Source: Atrina japonica
Lineage: Eukaryota > Mollusca > Bivalvia > Pterioida > Pinnidae
Direction of reading: 5' to 3'
Length of the DNA: 64,000 bases
Assembly: GCA_030159075.1 (NCBI GenBank)
Contig: BROG01000556.1
Span: forward strand, 404,501 to 468,500
Positions 39,468 through 51,719 of this stretch are shown here, piece by piece (position 1 is the stretch's first letter; each line of letters opens with the position of its first letter). Made by a program: the position numbers and the translations under genes. The notes under the pieces are model-generated. The model worked only from the letters and a program-made list of their open reading frames with translations. It was not told the origin of the DNA and ran no database searches.

Positions 39468-41338
39468 ATGGCAGAAAGTGGACAAGTAAGAACGACTGAT
39501 GGAGGAGGAGGCACTCAGCAAAGTGAACCAGCTAAAGATGTCACAGCTTCCCCATCTAAAGTCAGTGTTGGAAATCAAAATACTGGGGATACCGCTACAG
39601 TTCGTAGTTATCAACCAAGTGCCCAGGGGTCACAGAGAGGGGCAGTTTCAGAAAGAGATATGGCTGACAATAAGTCTATACTGACAACCAATCAAGATGA
39701 TGCGCACTCAGTGGCAAGTGCACACCAAAGTGCAGATAGAAAGAGTCTATACAGCACAACAAAGAAGGAATGGCGAGGTAAAGAGGGAAGAGAGAATATG
39801 ACTATCAAAGAAGAAGATGCGCATGACAGACGCTCACAAAGAGCAGATAATGGCAGACAGCAGGGTGGGTCACCACCAATGAGGGGACAAGTCAGTGATA
39901 CAAAAAATAAAGTGGTATCTCCAAGAGGCAATGCAAATAAGAATAAACCTCAGGATGCAGAAATGGATGGAAAAGTTAGTAGTCCCCATATTGTAACACA
40001 GAAGAATCAAAAAATTATAAAAGATAGGGATGCTAATGCACAGTGGCAGTCTGAATGGGAAATGAAGGAGTTTATAAAGCCAAAGGTTGAGCCATATCCA
40101 AGATATGATCCAAATAGGTCAGTCAATTCTCGAGATTCTGATAAACATTGGCAACATATGTTAGCTGAGAGGGCTCAAGGTGACACACAAATGTATAAGG
40201 TTAGCACTGCAGACAGTGCAAGTACAAGTGTGAGTAATCAAATCAAATCAACATCTAAAGATGGTGTCTTCTACCCGGGACAGTTACCTACATCAAAGTT
40301 GGGAGAATCAAAACAAAAAGATGTCACCATTCGGAATTATGGTGATTTCCATGGTAATACACCTAGAAAGTCAATTCGTGAACTACAACAGAGAGATGTG
40401 TCACCCCAGAAATATGGCGATTTTTATCCAGCAAGGCGGTCAATACATGTAGAAAGCACTGATTTTATGACTCAACTGGATGAAGAAAGCCAACTGCGAG
40501 GACATCAAAATAAATCAACACATTCTTCAGCCCAGAAAAGGGATTTCTCTAGACATGGAAGCAGTAACAACACAAAAAATGTGGGTGATGAACCCTATTG
40601 GCTGGTGATGGATTTAGAGACAAATAAAGGTTACAGAGTGAAGAAATCAGGTACCCCCCAGTCAGCAGTGAGAAACGCTAGATCTAGTCAGATGTCTAAC
40701 TCAGGTAGAGGTTTTAATGCAGAAGATTTTAATCAAATGCAAAATAATTCCGATCGGTTGAGTCCAAATAAAATTCGCGGATATAATGGAAATGATGATA
40801 GAGTTAGTATAGATGGTCAGCGTTCAAAGTCCATCGACAGTGGATTGGTAAGAAAACCAAGGGCTCCATGGGAATCGCCTGCATTTTCTTACAATTCCGG
40901 AACACCAAGGAAAAATCCAGATGATATATTCCGAAGGGACAAATCAGCACAAAGGAAAACTAAAGCTAGCTCAGTAGACAGCAAGGCACCATGGGAAGCC
41001 TCAGAAATAGAGAAAAAGGGAATGACACCCAAGAAAAATCATGATGACCTATTTAGAAGAGATAGTTATTTTAAGGATCGGGGCAATACCGGGAATAGCA
41101 AACAGTCAAATGCTCCATGGGAAACCCCAGTAAATGGAGGATATTCCAATGACTTTGATGTTATGTTTGGAAAACCTGCATATCATGGGAAAATGCATAT
41201 GAATGGAATGAGAAAAAGTAATTCCATTGATAACGGCTACAGGAGTAGCTGGGAAACACTGCCACCAAAGAACAAGACTAAAGCCGAGGAATATCATAAA
41301 ATGCTGCACAATGATTACCTTCATCCTCGAGGACAAGG
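39468..41338 (+). CDS. SAXO: Alternative long first exon of SAXO: 623-codon repeat-bearing disordered extension
   Basis: An open frame runs from ATG 39468 (A at -3, G at +4; in-frame TAA at 39441-39443 upstream) to a donor at 41339 (AAGG, then GTACTG). Read past the donor it stops two codons later (TGA 41343-41345), so the protein is meant to be spliced. The donor phase, 2, matches exon 3, giving QG-EDFIKHP and a 1022-residue product. The 624-residue extension is rich in S, N, K, Q, D and R, with no membrane segment or recognised domain. Four repeats of about 42 residues have tryptophans at 468, 509, 551 and 595 (APWE three times, then SSWE); the first two carry KNxDDxFRRD. YGDF occurs at 291 and 316, and YWLVMDLETNKGYRV near 377. 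I do not recognise this part. Alternatives are a two-exon chimeric transcript, or an internal exon using a weak AG at 39477-39478. Confidence 0.78.
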
Positions 41339-42039
41339 GTACTGATGTCCTCTATATAGAGGTGTAGCATTAGCCATTGTGACCGGATACTGGTCAGTTA
41401 ATCTTGATACTTTTGTTGTTCAACCTATAGTTAACATTGTCTAACAGTTTATCATCCTAAGTGTACATGATATGTTGAACATGATCTTCTTCACCAAGTT
41501 CATTGAAAATAAAGAGGAAATAGAGGATTACAACAATGATGATGTTGGACAGACTGTTTATTGTTATTGTGTCAATGTTATTGCTGTTGTGTTTTCCCGT
41601 AAAATCAGATCATCGTCACAGCTGTTTATATTTTACACTACAAGTGTTTTTTCTGTTTTTTACCCACATTTTTCACTATTTCATATATCAAAGGATGGAC
41701 AATTGAAGCATTTAGTTTCCAGTTTAGTTACTCACTAAGGAAGAGCAAAAAATATACACACAAAATGAAGCATTTGCATCAATGGAGAAAGGAAAATATA
41801 GATAAATATTGAATTGTTAGTGTTAATAAATTGACTTGGATAACTTATTTCCTCTCAAGAAAAACAAGAATATGGATTTAAGAAACAACAATCTAGACTT
41901 TTTCTACTATAATTTCAACCAGGGATTTTGAATTTTCATTTGAAGTCCAATCAAAGTTTGATTACAGATATTGGATTTCTCAATAGAAAGGTATTTGTGT
42001 TCAAATCTATACATACGCAGAATCAAATTTATTTTATTT

Positions 42040-42140
42040 GGTGGCTGCCACATAGTTAACTGGTGGCTGCCACATAGTTAACTGGTGGCTGCCACATAGT
42101 TAACTGGTGGCTGCCACATAGTTAACTGGTGGTTAACACA
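42040..42140. repeat. 22-bp tandem repeat
   Basis: TGGTGGCTGCCACATAGTTAAC about four times, then one diverged unit. The unit holds the near-palindrome GGTGGCTGCCAC. Confidence 0.92.
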
Positions 42141-43010
42141 TAATTATGAGGCATTTGGTCAAAACTCTGATTTATTCAAAAACAAAAATGGTCTCTTCAT
42201 CTATGTCTATGTGATTTTTAAGATTAATATATAATCTCTCTAGTAAGTGTTTTACAGCCATTGTCGACTTATATGCGTCAGAATTTTATTTGTCTTAATT
42301 ATTACTTTTGGTATTAATTTCATGAGTGGGACATAACATTACCTGGAAACAATATTTAAGTGTTTATAAGTTAATTAATTTATTGTAATAACAAAGAAAT
42401 GCAAAGAAAATTTCCTGATGACAGGCAAAAACTATTACCTTGATGTCAAGATGCAACACTATGAAATTGACACTAAAGATTTAAAGTGCGACTGCCATTT
42501 ATTTATGTGGCTACCACCAGATAACTAGGATAAAAATACAGTGGCTGCCAGATAAAAAAAATTTCTAATCTGGCACCTACAGGCTTCTGTACTTAAAAAG
42601 ATATCATTTATTCAAGATTACTTCAAAGTTCCAAATTGTCCTGGGCTAAATCTTATCAAGATTTATATCACCATGTCTGACATAATTCACGTGTAAATTT
42701 TTATTTCTTCTTGGTTTGTATCTTACTATTATTATTTTATTTTTCCCAAAAAGATTTACAGTATAATGTACATGTATGGATAGAAGCAATATTAATATAA
42801 ACAATACACGTCATCTGACTTCTGAAACCATAGTTAAGTGAATGGTGTGCTACTGTAAAATCATAACTAAGACTTCAGCCCGATGGACAGGTGGATGTAC
42901 TTACAGATGCAGACAATATGTGCAGCATCCCACCCCATCCTGCTCCGATACAGGACTAATTAAAAACATGTATTTGACTTGCTAAGGAAGGAAAGTACAC
43001 AAGCTACATG

Positions 43011-43101
43011 TTAATCCATTCACCCTTAAAGACGCATTTGGACTGGTCAAAGTCATTAAATTACAGAAGGGTTCATTGTTTTTCAGGGGTTGATGTGTTA
43101 A
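43011..43101. mobile_element. M90 MITE, 91 bp
   Basis: TTAATCCATTCACCCTTAAA at the left, TTCAGGGGTTGATGTGTTAA at the right; internal ACTGGTCAAAGTCATTAAAT. Confidence 0.8.
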
Positions 43102-43258
43102 GGTGTATCGTTACTTTAACTGTCAGAACAAATCAATAAAGAGCTACAAGTTAAGTAGTTAAATACTTAATTCTCTTCAGCCATTAAAAATTGTCCACCA
43201 CAGTATAACCATAAATTCAAAATAACTAATCTTCCTTTGTCATTTACAAGTCTGTATG

Positions 43259-43347
43259 TCAACTCATCAACCCCTGAAAAACAATGGACACTTCTGTAAA
43301 TCAATGACCTGGTCAGCCCAAATGTATCTGTAGGGGTGAACAATTTA
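43259..43347. mobile_element. M90 MITE, inverted copy
   Basis: CAACTCATCAACCCCTGAAA at the left; TGTATCTGTAGGGGTGAACA near the right. It lies 157 bases from the 43011 copy in opposite orientation. Confidence 0.75.
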
Positions 43348-43492
43348 CTGTAATGAGACTAATGTTACTGTAACCACGTTTCTATGTACATTTAGACACA
43401 TGTGAGATACATTACTATCCATAATGATTGACATCAGAAATTTGTATTTGTGTCCCATTTACCTGTTGATGGCCTATATGTTCAGGTAAATA

Positions 43493-43689
43493 CAGTAAAA
43501 CTTTTTTTAGCTACCACCTGTGTACAAAGACCACCTGGTCACAAAGACCTTTTGTTGCTGTCCCCAATTAGTGTCACAAAGACCTTTTGTTGCTGTCCCC
43601 AATTCGTACCATTTGTGTATAAAGACCATCTCCCTATAAAGACCTGTTTTCTTGTGTCTCTAAGGAGGTTTTATATACAAGTTTAACTG
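43493..43689. mobile_element. MITE, CAGTAAAACTT / AAGTTTAACTG ends
   Basis: Inverted ends are flanked by TA on both sides (43491-43492, 43690-43691), as for Tc1/mariner insertions. Inside, a 29-bp segment CACAAAGACCTTTTGTTGCT GTCCCCAAT is duplicated. It is related to 13716-13893 through its AAAGACCACCT units. Confidence 0.75.
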
Positions 43690-44087
43690 TACATACTAGA
43701 GGTACAGAGAAACCTGTCCATATCAACAATAATACCTAGTTCTAAATACTGACAAATTGTCGTATATATATATATATATATACTTAGATAATGTAGATAT
43801 ACAAATGATAGTAATAAGGGGAGATAACTGTAGTAATGGCAGAAATTGTAATGAAAAGGAATGTGGCGATACTTAATTTTCACTATGTGATGAAAATGAA
43901 TATTTCCAACATTGTTAAATTGTTTGTCTAGCTTTCTGAATATCATAAAACAAGATAAAGATGAATAACATAATATAACAAAAGTTGAATGTTGAAATGG
44001 TCCAGTGTGAAACATTTTATATACCATGCTTTTAATAGTATGTTGTCATTTTGCAATGAGAAATTACCAATCCTTTGAAGTATTCTG

Positions 44088-44245
44088 CACACACACACAG
44101 ACACAGACACACACACACACACACACACATACACACACACACTCACACACTTACTAACAGACTCACATAGACACACACATACACACACACATTAACAGAC
44201 TCACACACACACAAAGACACACACACACACACACACACACACATT
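44088..44245. repeat. Imperfect (CA)n microsatellite
   Basis: CA runs broken by AGACACAGAC and ATTAACAGACTCA, the latter three times. Confidence 0.95.
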
Positions 44246-44455
44246 AACAGACTCATGTCATGTATGTTAGAATGAAATGTTTTACTTGAATGATGGCCAA
44301 AAGAAAAAATCAACAAAAAATATTGGGCAGGAATTTTCTTTTGAAGGAATAATCATTAAAATCTAAACCAACAAAAATAAATGATTTTGTAGTACATTAT
44401 AGTACATCTTCATTCTTCAACATTTTACAAAACATTTTCAAACAAATGAAAAATG

Positions 44456-44700
44456 TGGGGCCTCCGTGACCGAGTGGTTAGAGCATTGCACTTTAATTCA
44501 CAAGGCCTCTCAAGTCTGGTTCGAATCCCGCTAGGGTCATTTCAAATTAAGTGGAAAGTTTGCCAGTTTTCTTGCGGAAGGTCGGTGGTCTTTACACGGG
44601 TAACCACCCCGGTTACCTCCTCCACCAATAAAAACTGGACGCCATCATATGACTGAAAGATTGTTGAGTATGGCGTAAAACAAAAAATCAAAATCAAATA
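44456..44700 (+). repeat. tRNA-derived SINE family 1, best-preserved copy
   Basis: The head has box A (GTGACCGAGTGGTTAGAGC) and box B (GGTTCGAATCCC), a body GTGGAAAGTTTGCCAGTTTT and TTACACGGGTAACC, the tail TGTTGAGTATGGCGTAAAAC and an AAATCAAAATCAAAT 3' end. It is not a tRNA gene, since no acceptor-stem pairing or CCA-ready end follows box B. Confidence 0.9.
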
Positions 44701-44867
44701 AAAAATGTTAGTAAGGGAGATAACCCACTTGCAACAAAGATTTTAGCATGTATTTTGTTATTTTCTGAATTTTCACTGTTTTATATAGGTCATTAAATCA
44801 TATTTGTACAAGTATCTATCAGATAAATGCAAATTGTTAAAGTAATTATATGTATTTGCTATTGTAG

Positions 44868-44980
44868 GGAAGACTTTATTAAACATCCAATGGATAAGCC
44901 ATATGTACGAGTTCCTGAACAATACAAGCGTCCAGAGGGCAATATTGAGGATATGACTTCCTACAAAAAGGAGTATACAG
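44868..44980 (+). CDS. SAXO: SAXO coding exon 3 (Mn repeats)
   Basis: The acceptor is TTTGCTATTGTAG, ending at 44867; the donor is GTTAGT at 44981. Incoming phase is 2 and outgoing phase is 1. The exon encodes EDFIKHPMDKPYVRVPEQYK, then RPEGNIEDMTSYKKEYT. It completes the repeat begun in exon 2 and adds a second one (MTSYKKEY). It is the junction exon shared by both proposed isoforms: exon 2 and the long exon both end in phase 2, and both need its first base, G. Residues are about 72-108 in the 469-residue form and 625-661 in the 1022-residue form. A SINE lies about 170 bases upstream and a 46/47-bp array begins about 320 bases downstream. Confidence 0.88.
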
Positions 44981-45289
44981 GTTAGTTATACAGGAAAAGA
45001 TAGAAAGAAAGACAGACAGATGAATACATAGACTTAGATAGTGTTAGACAGCATGTCAGGATATATGTAAATTGAAACCGGTTGTCAGAGTGAAAGGGGG
45101 AAAATGTCAGAAAAAGTAATTAATGTAGAGACAAACAGAATGCTTGGAGCCATTGTATCAGAGAAGAATGAAAGCATCAGAAAAAGTCAGATAGCATAAG
45201 ATAGACCAAAGGGTGTGGGGACATTATGTCAGAGAAGGGATAAGAATGCCAGAAAATGTTAGACAAGCCTGAGGTATATGTACATGTAG

Positions 45290-46695
45290 TTTTCAGATAA
45301 TTGGATATAGTAAAGGCTTGGGCTTGGTATAAGACATTTTCAAATAATGGGATGTAATTAAGGTCTGGGCTTGGTATAAGAAGTTTTCAAATAATGGGAT
45401 GTAGTTAAGGTCTGGGCTTGGTATAAGTAGTTTTCAAATAATGGGATGTAATTAAGGTCTGGGCTTGGTATAAGAAGTTTTCAAATAATGGGATGTAGTT
45501 AAGGTCTGGGCTTGGTATAAGTAGTTTTCAAATAATGGGATGTAGTTAAGGTCTGGGCTTGGTATAAGTAGTTTTCAAATAATGGGATGTAATTAATGCC
45601 TGGGATTGGTATAAGAAGATTCCAAGTAATGGGATTTAGTTAAGGCCTGGGCAAGGTATATGTAGTTTTCAAATAATGGGATGTACATGTAGTTAAGGCC
45701 TGGGCTTGATATATGCAGTTTTCAAATAATGGGATGTAATAAAGGCTTGGGCCTGTTATAGGTAGTATTCAATAATGGGATGTATTGAAGGCTTGGGCCT
45801 GTTATAGGTAGTATTCAATAATGGGATGTATTGAAGGCTTGGGCCTGGTATAGGTAGTATTAAATAATGGGATGTATTGAAGGCTTGGGCCTGGTATAGG
45901 TAGTATTAAATAATGGGATGTATTGAAGGCTTGGGCCTGGTATAGGTAGTATTAAATAATGGGATGTATTGAAGGTTTGGGCCTGGTATAGGTAGTATTA
46001 AATAATGGGATGTATTGAAGGCTTGGGCCTGGTATAGGTAGTATTCAATAATGGGATGTATTGAAGGCTTGGGCCTGGTATAGGTAGTATTAAATAATGG
46101 GATGTATTGAAGGCTTGGGCCTGGTATAGGTAGTATTCAATAATGGGATGTATTGAAGGCTTGGGCCTGTTATAGGTAGTATTAAATAATGGGATGTATT
46201 GAAGGCTTGGGCCTGGTATAGGTAGTATTCAATAATGGGATGTATTGAAGGCTTGGGCCTGGTATAGGTAGTATTAAATAATGGGATGTATTGAAGGCTT
46301 GGGCCTGGTATAGGTAGTATTAAATAATGGGATGTATTGAAGGCTTGGGCCTGTTATAGGTAGTATTAAATAATGGGATGTATTGAAGGCTTGGGCCTGG
46401 TATAGGTAGTATTAAATAATGGGATGTATTGAAGGCTTGGGCCTGGTATAGGTAGTATTAAATAATGGGATGTATTGAAGGCTTGGGCCTGGTATAGGTA
46501 GTATTAAATAATGGGATGTATTGAAGGCTTGGGCCTGGTATAGGTAGTATTAAATAATGGGATGTATTGAAGGCTTGGGCCTGGTATAGGTAGTATTAAA
46601 TAATGGGATGTATTGAAGGCTTGGGCCTGTTATAGGTAGTATTCAATAATGGGATGTATTGAAGGCTTGGGCCTGGTATAGGTAGTTTTCAGATA
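45290..46695. repeat. 46/47-bp minisatellite, about 30 copies
   Basis: The first quarter uses a 47-bp unit (AAGGTCTGGGCTTGGTATAA GTAGTTTTCAAATAATGGGA TGTAGTT); from about 45730 a 46-bp unit (GAAGGCTTGGGCCTGGTATA GGTAGTATTAAATAATGGGA TGTATT) repeats almost without change. A last 47-type unit closes the array near 46690. Confidence 0.95.
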
Positions 46696-48002
46696 GTTGG
46701 ATGCAGTTAAGGCCCGGGCCAGGTACTACCAGATTTGATTAAGTAGATACCTGGATATACTTGCAGAGTATTACATATTTACCTCTCTCAATTTCATGAA
46801 CATTTTAAGTTAAATTTCTTATTTCACCATATGACAAATAAAAGTACATTGAGTAGGGTACTCCAAATTTGAGTGTTTTTAAACTATTAATTTGTTATAG
46901 CTGAAGTTAAACTCAGATGATAAATAATTTCTTTATTTTTTGTAAGTATTAATTAATGCACTTAATGAAATTTTCCACTTGCAGTATAAATTTGGCATGT
47001 TTTTATCTGAAAAGTGTACAAATTGAACTGAAATTAAATATGTACTGACTTTGTGCTTGTTGGGCACCATAAGACTTTAAAAATCCGTACTAAGTCTAAC
47101 AATTTACTGAACATTTGCTAATTTTGAAAACCAATTGCCTTAACATGCAAAATTGAGAATATTCTCATATGCAAGTTCTTGAATTTAATGTTGCCAGACC
47201 CAGATCATATCTTGGAGTTCATTATCCAATGGTTTTACAGTAATGCTGTTTCATCACTTGCTAAATAATCTTTAAATGAAATGAGGAAGAAAAATTGCTA
47301 CAAATTTGTATCTTCAAATTTGCATTGAGGCCACATTTACACTAGTACTAATAGAAAGTAGTGTGTATATTTAAAAACTTGATGACATTTGGTTTATTTC
47401 TTTGTTATCCCGTCACCTTAATGGGTGTGGCAAGAAACTGACATTGATGCCTGAAGATTGATGTACTTATTGACATTGTCAGGTATTTACTATGAATTAC
47501 CTGAAACTGTTTACCTGATGTTTATAACGAATGTGGGATTGGCCTGTATAAATATCTGCTATCATGTCTCAATGGCGCAGTTGCTAGGCAAAACAATGGG
47601 ACACAAAAATACATTATCTGTTGCTGTTTTGATAAGACATAATTATATATAATAAGAAGCTCTATCTAATTTATCTTGACTGTTTTAATCTATCATCAAT
47701 ATACTTGTAACTCCATTTTTTATTCCAAATCTGAAAGAAAACTGCATATATTGCCAGGCTTGGGGGTATTCTGAAGAAAATAGCTAAGCCTAAGCTTAGT
47801 CTGACTTTTGATTAATAGATATATCATGTGTTATATATTGGCTTTATTTGCCATTTAAAATCATGGTACTCAATGCAGTTACAAATGTTTATAGGTGTAA
47901 AAAGATCATTCTACTATCAAGATAATAAAACTGTTTATATCTGCATATAATTGAACAGTTCATGTTTTGTCTCAATAGTAGATGGCTTAAAAGAAATATA
48001 TA

Positions 48003-49062
48003 TGTGTGTGTACTTGTGTGTTTGTGTCTGTCTGTGTCTGTTTGTGTGTTAATGTCTCTGTGAACAAGTCTGTATATGTGCCTCTGCCTGTGTGTATGTT
48101 GGTGTGTCTGTGTCTCTGCCTGTGTGTTTGTTGGTGTGTCTGTGTCTCTGCCTGTGTGTTTGTTGGTGTCTCTGTGTCTCTGCCTGTGTGTATGTTGGTG
48201 TGTCTGTGTCTCTGCCTGTGTGTTTGTTTGTGTGTCTGTGTCTCTGCCTGTGTGTTTGTTGGTGTGTCTGTGTCTCTGCCTGTGTGTTTGTTGGCTTTCT
48301 GTGTCTCTGCCTGTGTGTATGTTGGTGTGTCTATGTCTCTGCCTGTGTGTTTGTTGGCTTTCTGTGTCTCTGCCTGTGTGTATGTTGGTGTGTCTGTGTC
48401 TCTGCCTGTGTGTTTGTTGGCTGTCTGTGTCTCTGCCTATGTGTATGTTGGTGTGTCTGTGTCTCTGCTTGTCTGTGTATGTGTGTGTGTTGGTGTGTCT
48501 GTGTCTCTGCTTGTGTGTGTGTGTGTGTTGGTGTGTCTGTGTCTCTGCTTGCTTGTGTGTATGTTTGTGTGTTGGTGGGTCTATGTCTCTGTGTGTATGT
48601 GTGTGTTGGTGTGTGTATATATATGTGTGTGTGTGTGTGTCTGTGTCTGTGTGCTTCTGTGTATGTTGGTGTGTCTGTGTCTCTGCTTGCCTATGTGTGT
48701 GTTGGTGTGTCTGTGTCTGTGTATGTTTGTGTGGTGGTGTGTCTATGTCTCTGTGTGTATGTGTGTGTTGGTGTGTGTTTGTGTGTCTGCTTGCCTGTGT
48801 GTATGTTGGTGTGTCTGTGTCTCTGCTTGCCTGTGTGTGTCTCTACTTGCTTGTGTGTATGTTTGTGTGTTGGTGGGTCTATGTCTCTGATTGTGTGTAT
48901 GTGTGTTTGTGTGTCTGTGTCTCTGATTGTGTGTATGTGTGTGTTGGTGTGTCTCACGGCCTGTGTGCATTGGTGTGTCTGTGTCTCTGCTTGTGTGTAT
49001 GTATGTGTTGGTATGTGTGTGTGTGTGTGTTGGTGTGTATGTGTGTCTCTGCTTATGCATGC
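48003..49062. repeat. TG-rich 32-bp minisatellite
   Basis: Units such as TGTGTGTTTGTTGGTGTGTC TGTGTCTCTGCC repeat over about 1.06 kb with insertions of plain TG. The period is not divisible by three and the unit has no stop codon, so all three + frames are open (294, 351 and 365 codons of C, V, S and L). They are artefacts. Confidence 0.93.
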
Positions 49063-49603
49063 AAATTACAGTTTGGGTGCAAGGAGAGCAATTGCTTTTT
49101 TCTTTTTCAATCTTTTATTCAGCCCTTATTATTTTGCAACAAGTTAGGATGTAGTAAATCTTTTGTTAGATAATAACATCTAACTATCAATCAATATAAA
49201 CTATAATACTGTGTGACTTTAACATAGTTCCTGAATGGTTTCATAGCATTATAAAATGTCTTCACAATTTCCTTCGTGATAAATTGAGAAAGAAAACCTA
49301 CATTGTATAGATAAGTTTTCACAATGGCATTTAAATCCCTGAATGATGTATAAACAAAATTTTCAAAGCAAATTTGTTTTTAGGAAGACTTAAATATGTG
49401 CCAGGTAATATCCTATTCCATTTAATTAAGTGAACCGGGTTTGTCATGACAAATAAACTGTTTAAAGATTTGTTTACTGGTTGCTAAGTAAGTTTGTTGA
49501 GTAAAGAAAGACAACTCTTGCAGATTTAAACCCTTAGTTTACCTCAGTCGGTGTTTGCTATTGTGGCCTTCCCTCAGTCGGTCTGTCAATTTTAGGTTTT
49601 TGT

Positions 49604-49785
49604 TTAAAGGTAAATTAGCTGTGTTTACCAAAAAGAATTATTTCATTTTTTTTACTATTACTACTTTTATTTGATGTATAATAACAAATAAGAGCTATAT
49701 ACACATGCAAAAAAAAATCTTATATTCCTATTTATTTTTTGAAAATAAGATCAGGTCCATTGTGGTACAAATAGTAAGGTTGCTA
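49604..49785. mobile_element. FB370 foldback MITE, left half only
   Basis: TTAAAGGTAAATTAGCTGTG and TCTTATATTCCTATTTATTT correspond to 27168-27350; similarity stops near 49785. Confidence 0.65.
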
Positions 49786-49866
49786 TGAAATGTCCACAAA
49801 TATACAGTCCTTGATAGGTGTTAATATGAATATTTAGAATATTAGAGTTTAAAAAGGTTACAAAGA

Positions 49867-49968
<102 letters not shown>

Positions 49969-51024
49969 GTTTTTAATTCATGATAGGGTAAACTAAATAT
50001 AGCTAAAAAACACATGACAGTCTAATCATGTTGTTTGTGAGATATAGCAAACCCCTTTCTGCCAAAAATGAATATAAGCTTAAAATAGAAATGAACAGCA
50101 ATAACTGTACATAAGACATAAAACATATATTCATGTTGATAGGTTGGTTATAAAATATCTCTGTAATATAATAAAAAAAATTCTCTTAAAAACGAAGTGC
50201 CTAAATATGAATTGACCTAAATCAACAACGTATATAAGTTCATGCAGTGATTTTAAGGAAGAAGATATTGAACTTTGACCAAACACATTTTGATAATAAT
50301 TGTTATTTGAAGAGGTTTCCGTCCCTGGTGATTGATATATAAAATGCACTTAAACCAACAACACTGGTGTCAGATCTAAGCAAATAGATACAAGTCATGA
50401 AATGAATTATATAAAGCACTAAAATGACTAACAACATGGACAAAAATAAATATGTGGGGGGGTTGTGTGTGGTTGTTATTCTTTTGTATGCCATGTTGTT
50501 AACACAAATTCTTCAGACCTACAGTCCCCAGATTTTGGTTATAACAGTTTACTGCGGTATCCAAAGGTTGGGTCAATGGTTTCTTCTATACAAATTAAGT
50601 TACTTCTGTTACACTATGACTTAAGGAGTTTATGTTCGTTACACATGTATATATTTCTTTTAGTTAAAACGATTCATAACAAACTTGAAACACAAACATG
50701 CCAGTCACTCCACTTTTGACGTTTAGAGAAGAGCATGCTGAACATGGCTAATTATTTATCTCATCGATTAAATTAGCATACAAACTGGTTTAATACTTTC
50801 AAGTGATAGATAAAGAGCATACTTGAGATTTTTTAACTAATCAGAAATATATAAGTATATTCATATATTAAAATTGCAAATCATAAACCAATACAAGGAT
50901 CATTTGAACTTGATATTTACCTGCTCACCAGCTTAAACCTGACCTATATTTTTTGAAATATAAGTATATATTAGTTTTATATATATATGCAGTTTATTTG
51001 ATGATTCGAGCTCACAAAGAATAT

Positions 51025-51430
51025 ATAAAAATCTCAGATACCAAAGTATAAATCAATAGGATGTCCAGGACATAGATACAAATCCGGTAAAAATGGACAA
51101 ACACGGACCTCTGGAAACCAAGAGGTGGGATCAGGTGCCATGGAGGAGTAAGCATCCCCTGTCGACCGGTCACACCCGCCGTGAGTCCATAGTCAAGTCC
51201 AATGAAACACGTGAGGAGTGTATCCTCGTCACAATTGGTACAGACATCTCAACAACCGCCAACAAAAAGGCAACTCAACATTTCACTTAGTGAAACAGAG
51301 TAGTCGCAAACAAGACTATTATACCGACCATAAAATTTGCGGAACGTTGACATTAAACGCGGTTTTCGATATCCCTGTGTCAATAATTTGTCAGTGAGTA
51401 GTTTACCTCTGTATATGAAATCTTCATATG
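51025..51430 (-). repeat. Dispersed repeat family X, near full-length copy
   Basis: About 400 bases from AAATCTCAGATACCAAAGTA through GGGATCAGGTGCCATGGAGG, GTCGACCGGTCACACCCGCC and ACCGACCATAAAATTTGCGG to CTCTGTATATGAAAT. The reverse complement of the whole order is found at 56728-57100. No clear inverted termini or coding capacity; superfamily unknown. Confidence 0.8.
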
Positions 51431-51719
51431 TTGTGCACGCCCTCTAACATTCAAAACACCTTAATTTGCCACAGTGTGTTTGAATTGGAAATGCAATTTT
51501 TAATGTAAATCAAAGCATATATTTGATAATTTTCAGTAACTATTATGTTTAGAAATAACAAGCAGAAAAAATGAAATTTTATGGAATTCTGTAAAATGGC
51601 TTTGTTTATAAATGACTACATTTAAACTACACATGACAAACTTTGTTAATATTTTATGATGATCTTAATGAAGTTCCGTCAGAACTAAAAAAAATATCCA
51701 ATATAATGTTTGTAATATA

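Noticed and set aside
39441..39480. Long exon spliced internally from SAXO exon 2
   Set aside because: The only AG in the right phase (39477-39478) has no pyrimidine tract and would discard a strong start codon. An alternative first exon is simpler.
39456..41345. A complete 629-codon gene ending at TGA 41343
   Set aside because: The first ATG is at 39468 (39456 is GTG), and a phase-2 GT donor two codons before the stop joins perfectly in frame and motif to SAXO exon 3. The stop is better read as intron sequence, though an intron-retained form cannot be excluded.
44456..44530. A tRNA gene
   Set aside because: Box A and box B are present, but no acceptor-stem pairing follows box B and the sequence continues into a SINE body shared with 33664 and 57607.
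47458..47652. 64-codon frame in intron 3
   Set aside because: Hydrophobic and plausible-looking, but isolated within an intron, without splice support or homology I can recognise.
48006..49173. Cys/Val/Ser-rich proteins of 294-365 residues
   Set aside because: All three frames are open because a 32-bp TG-rich unit without stops is repeated; no start context, splice sites or family resemblance.
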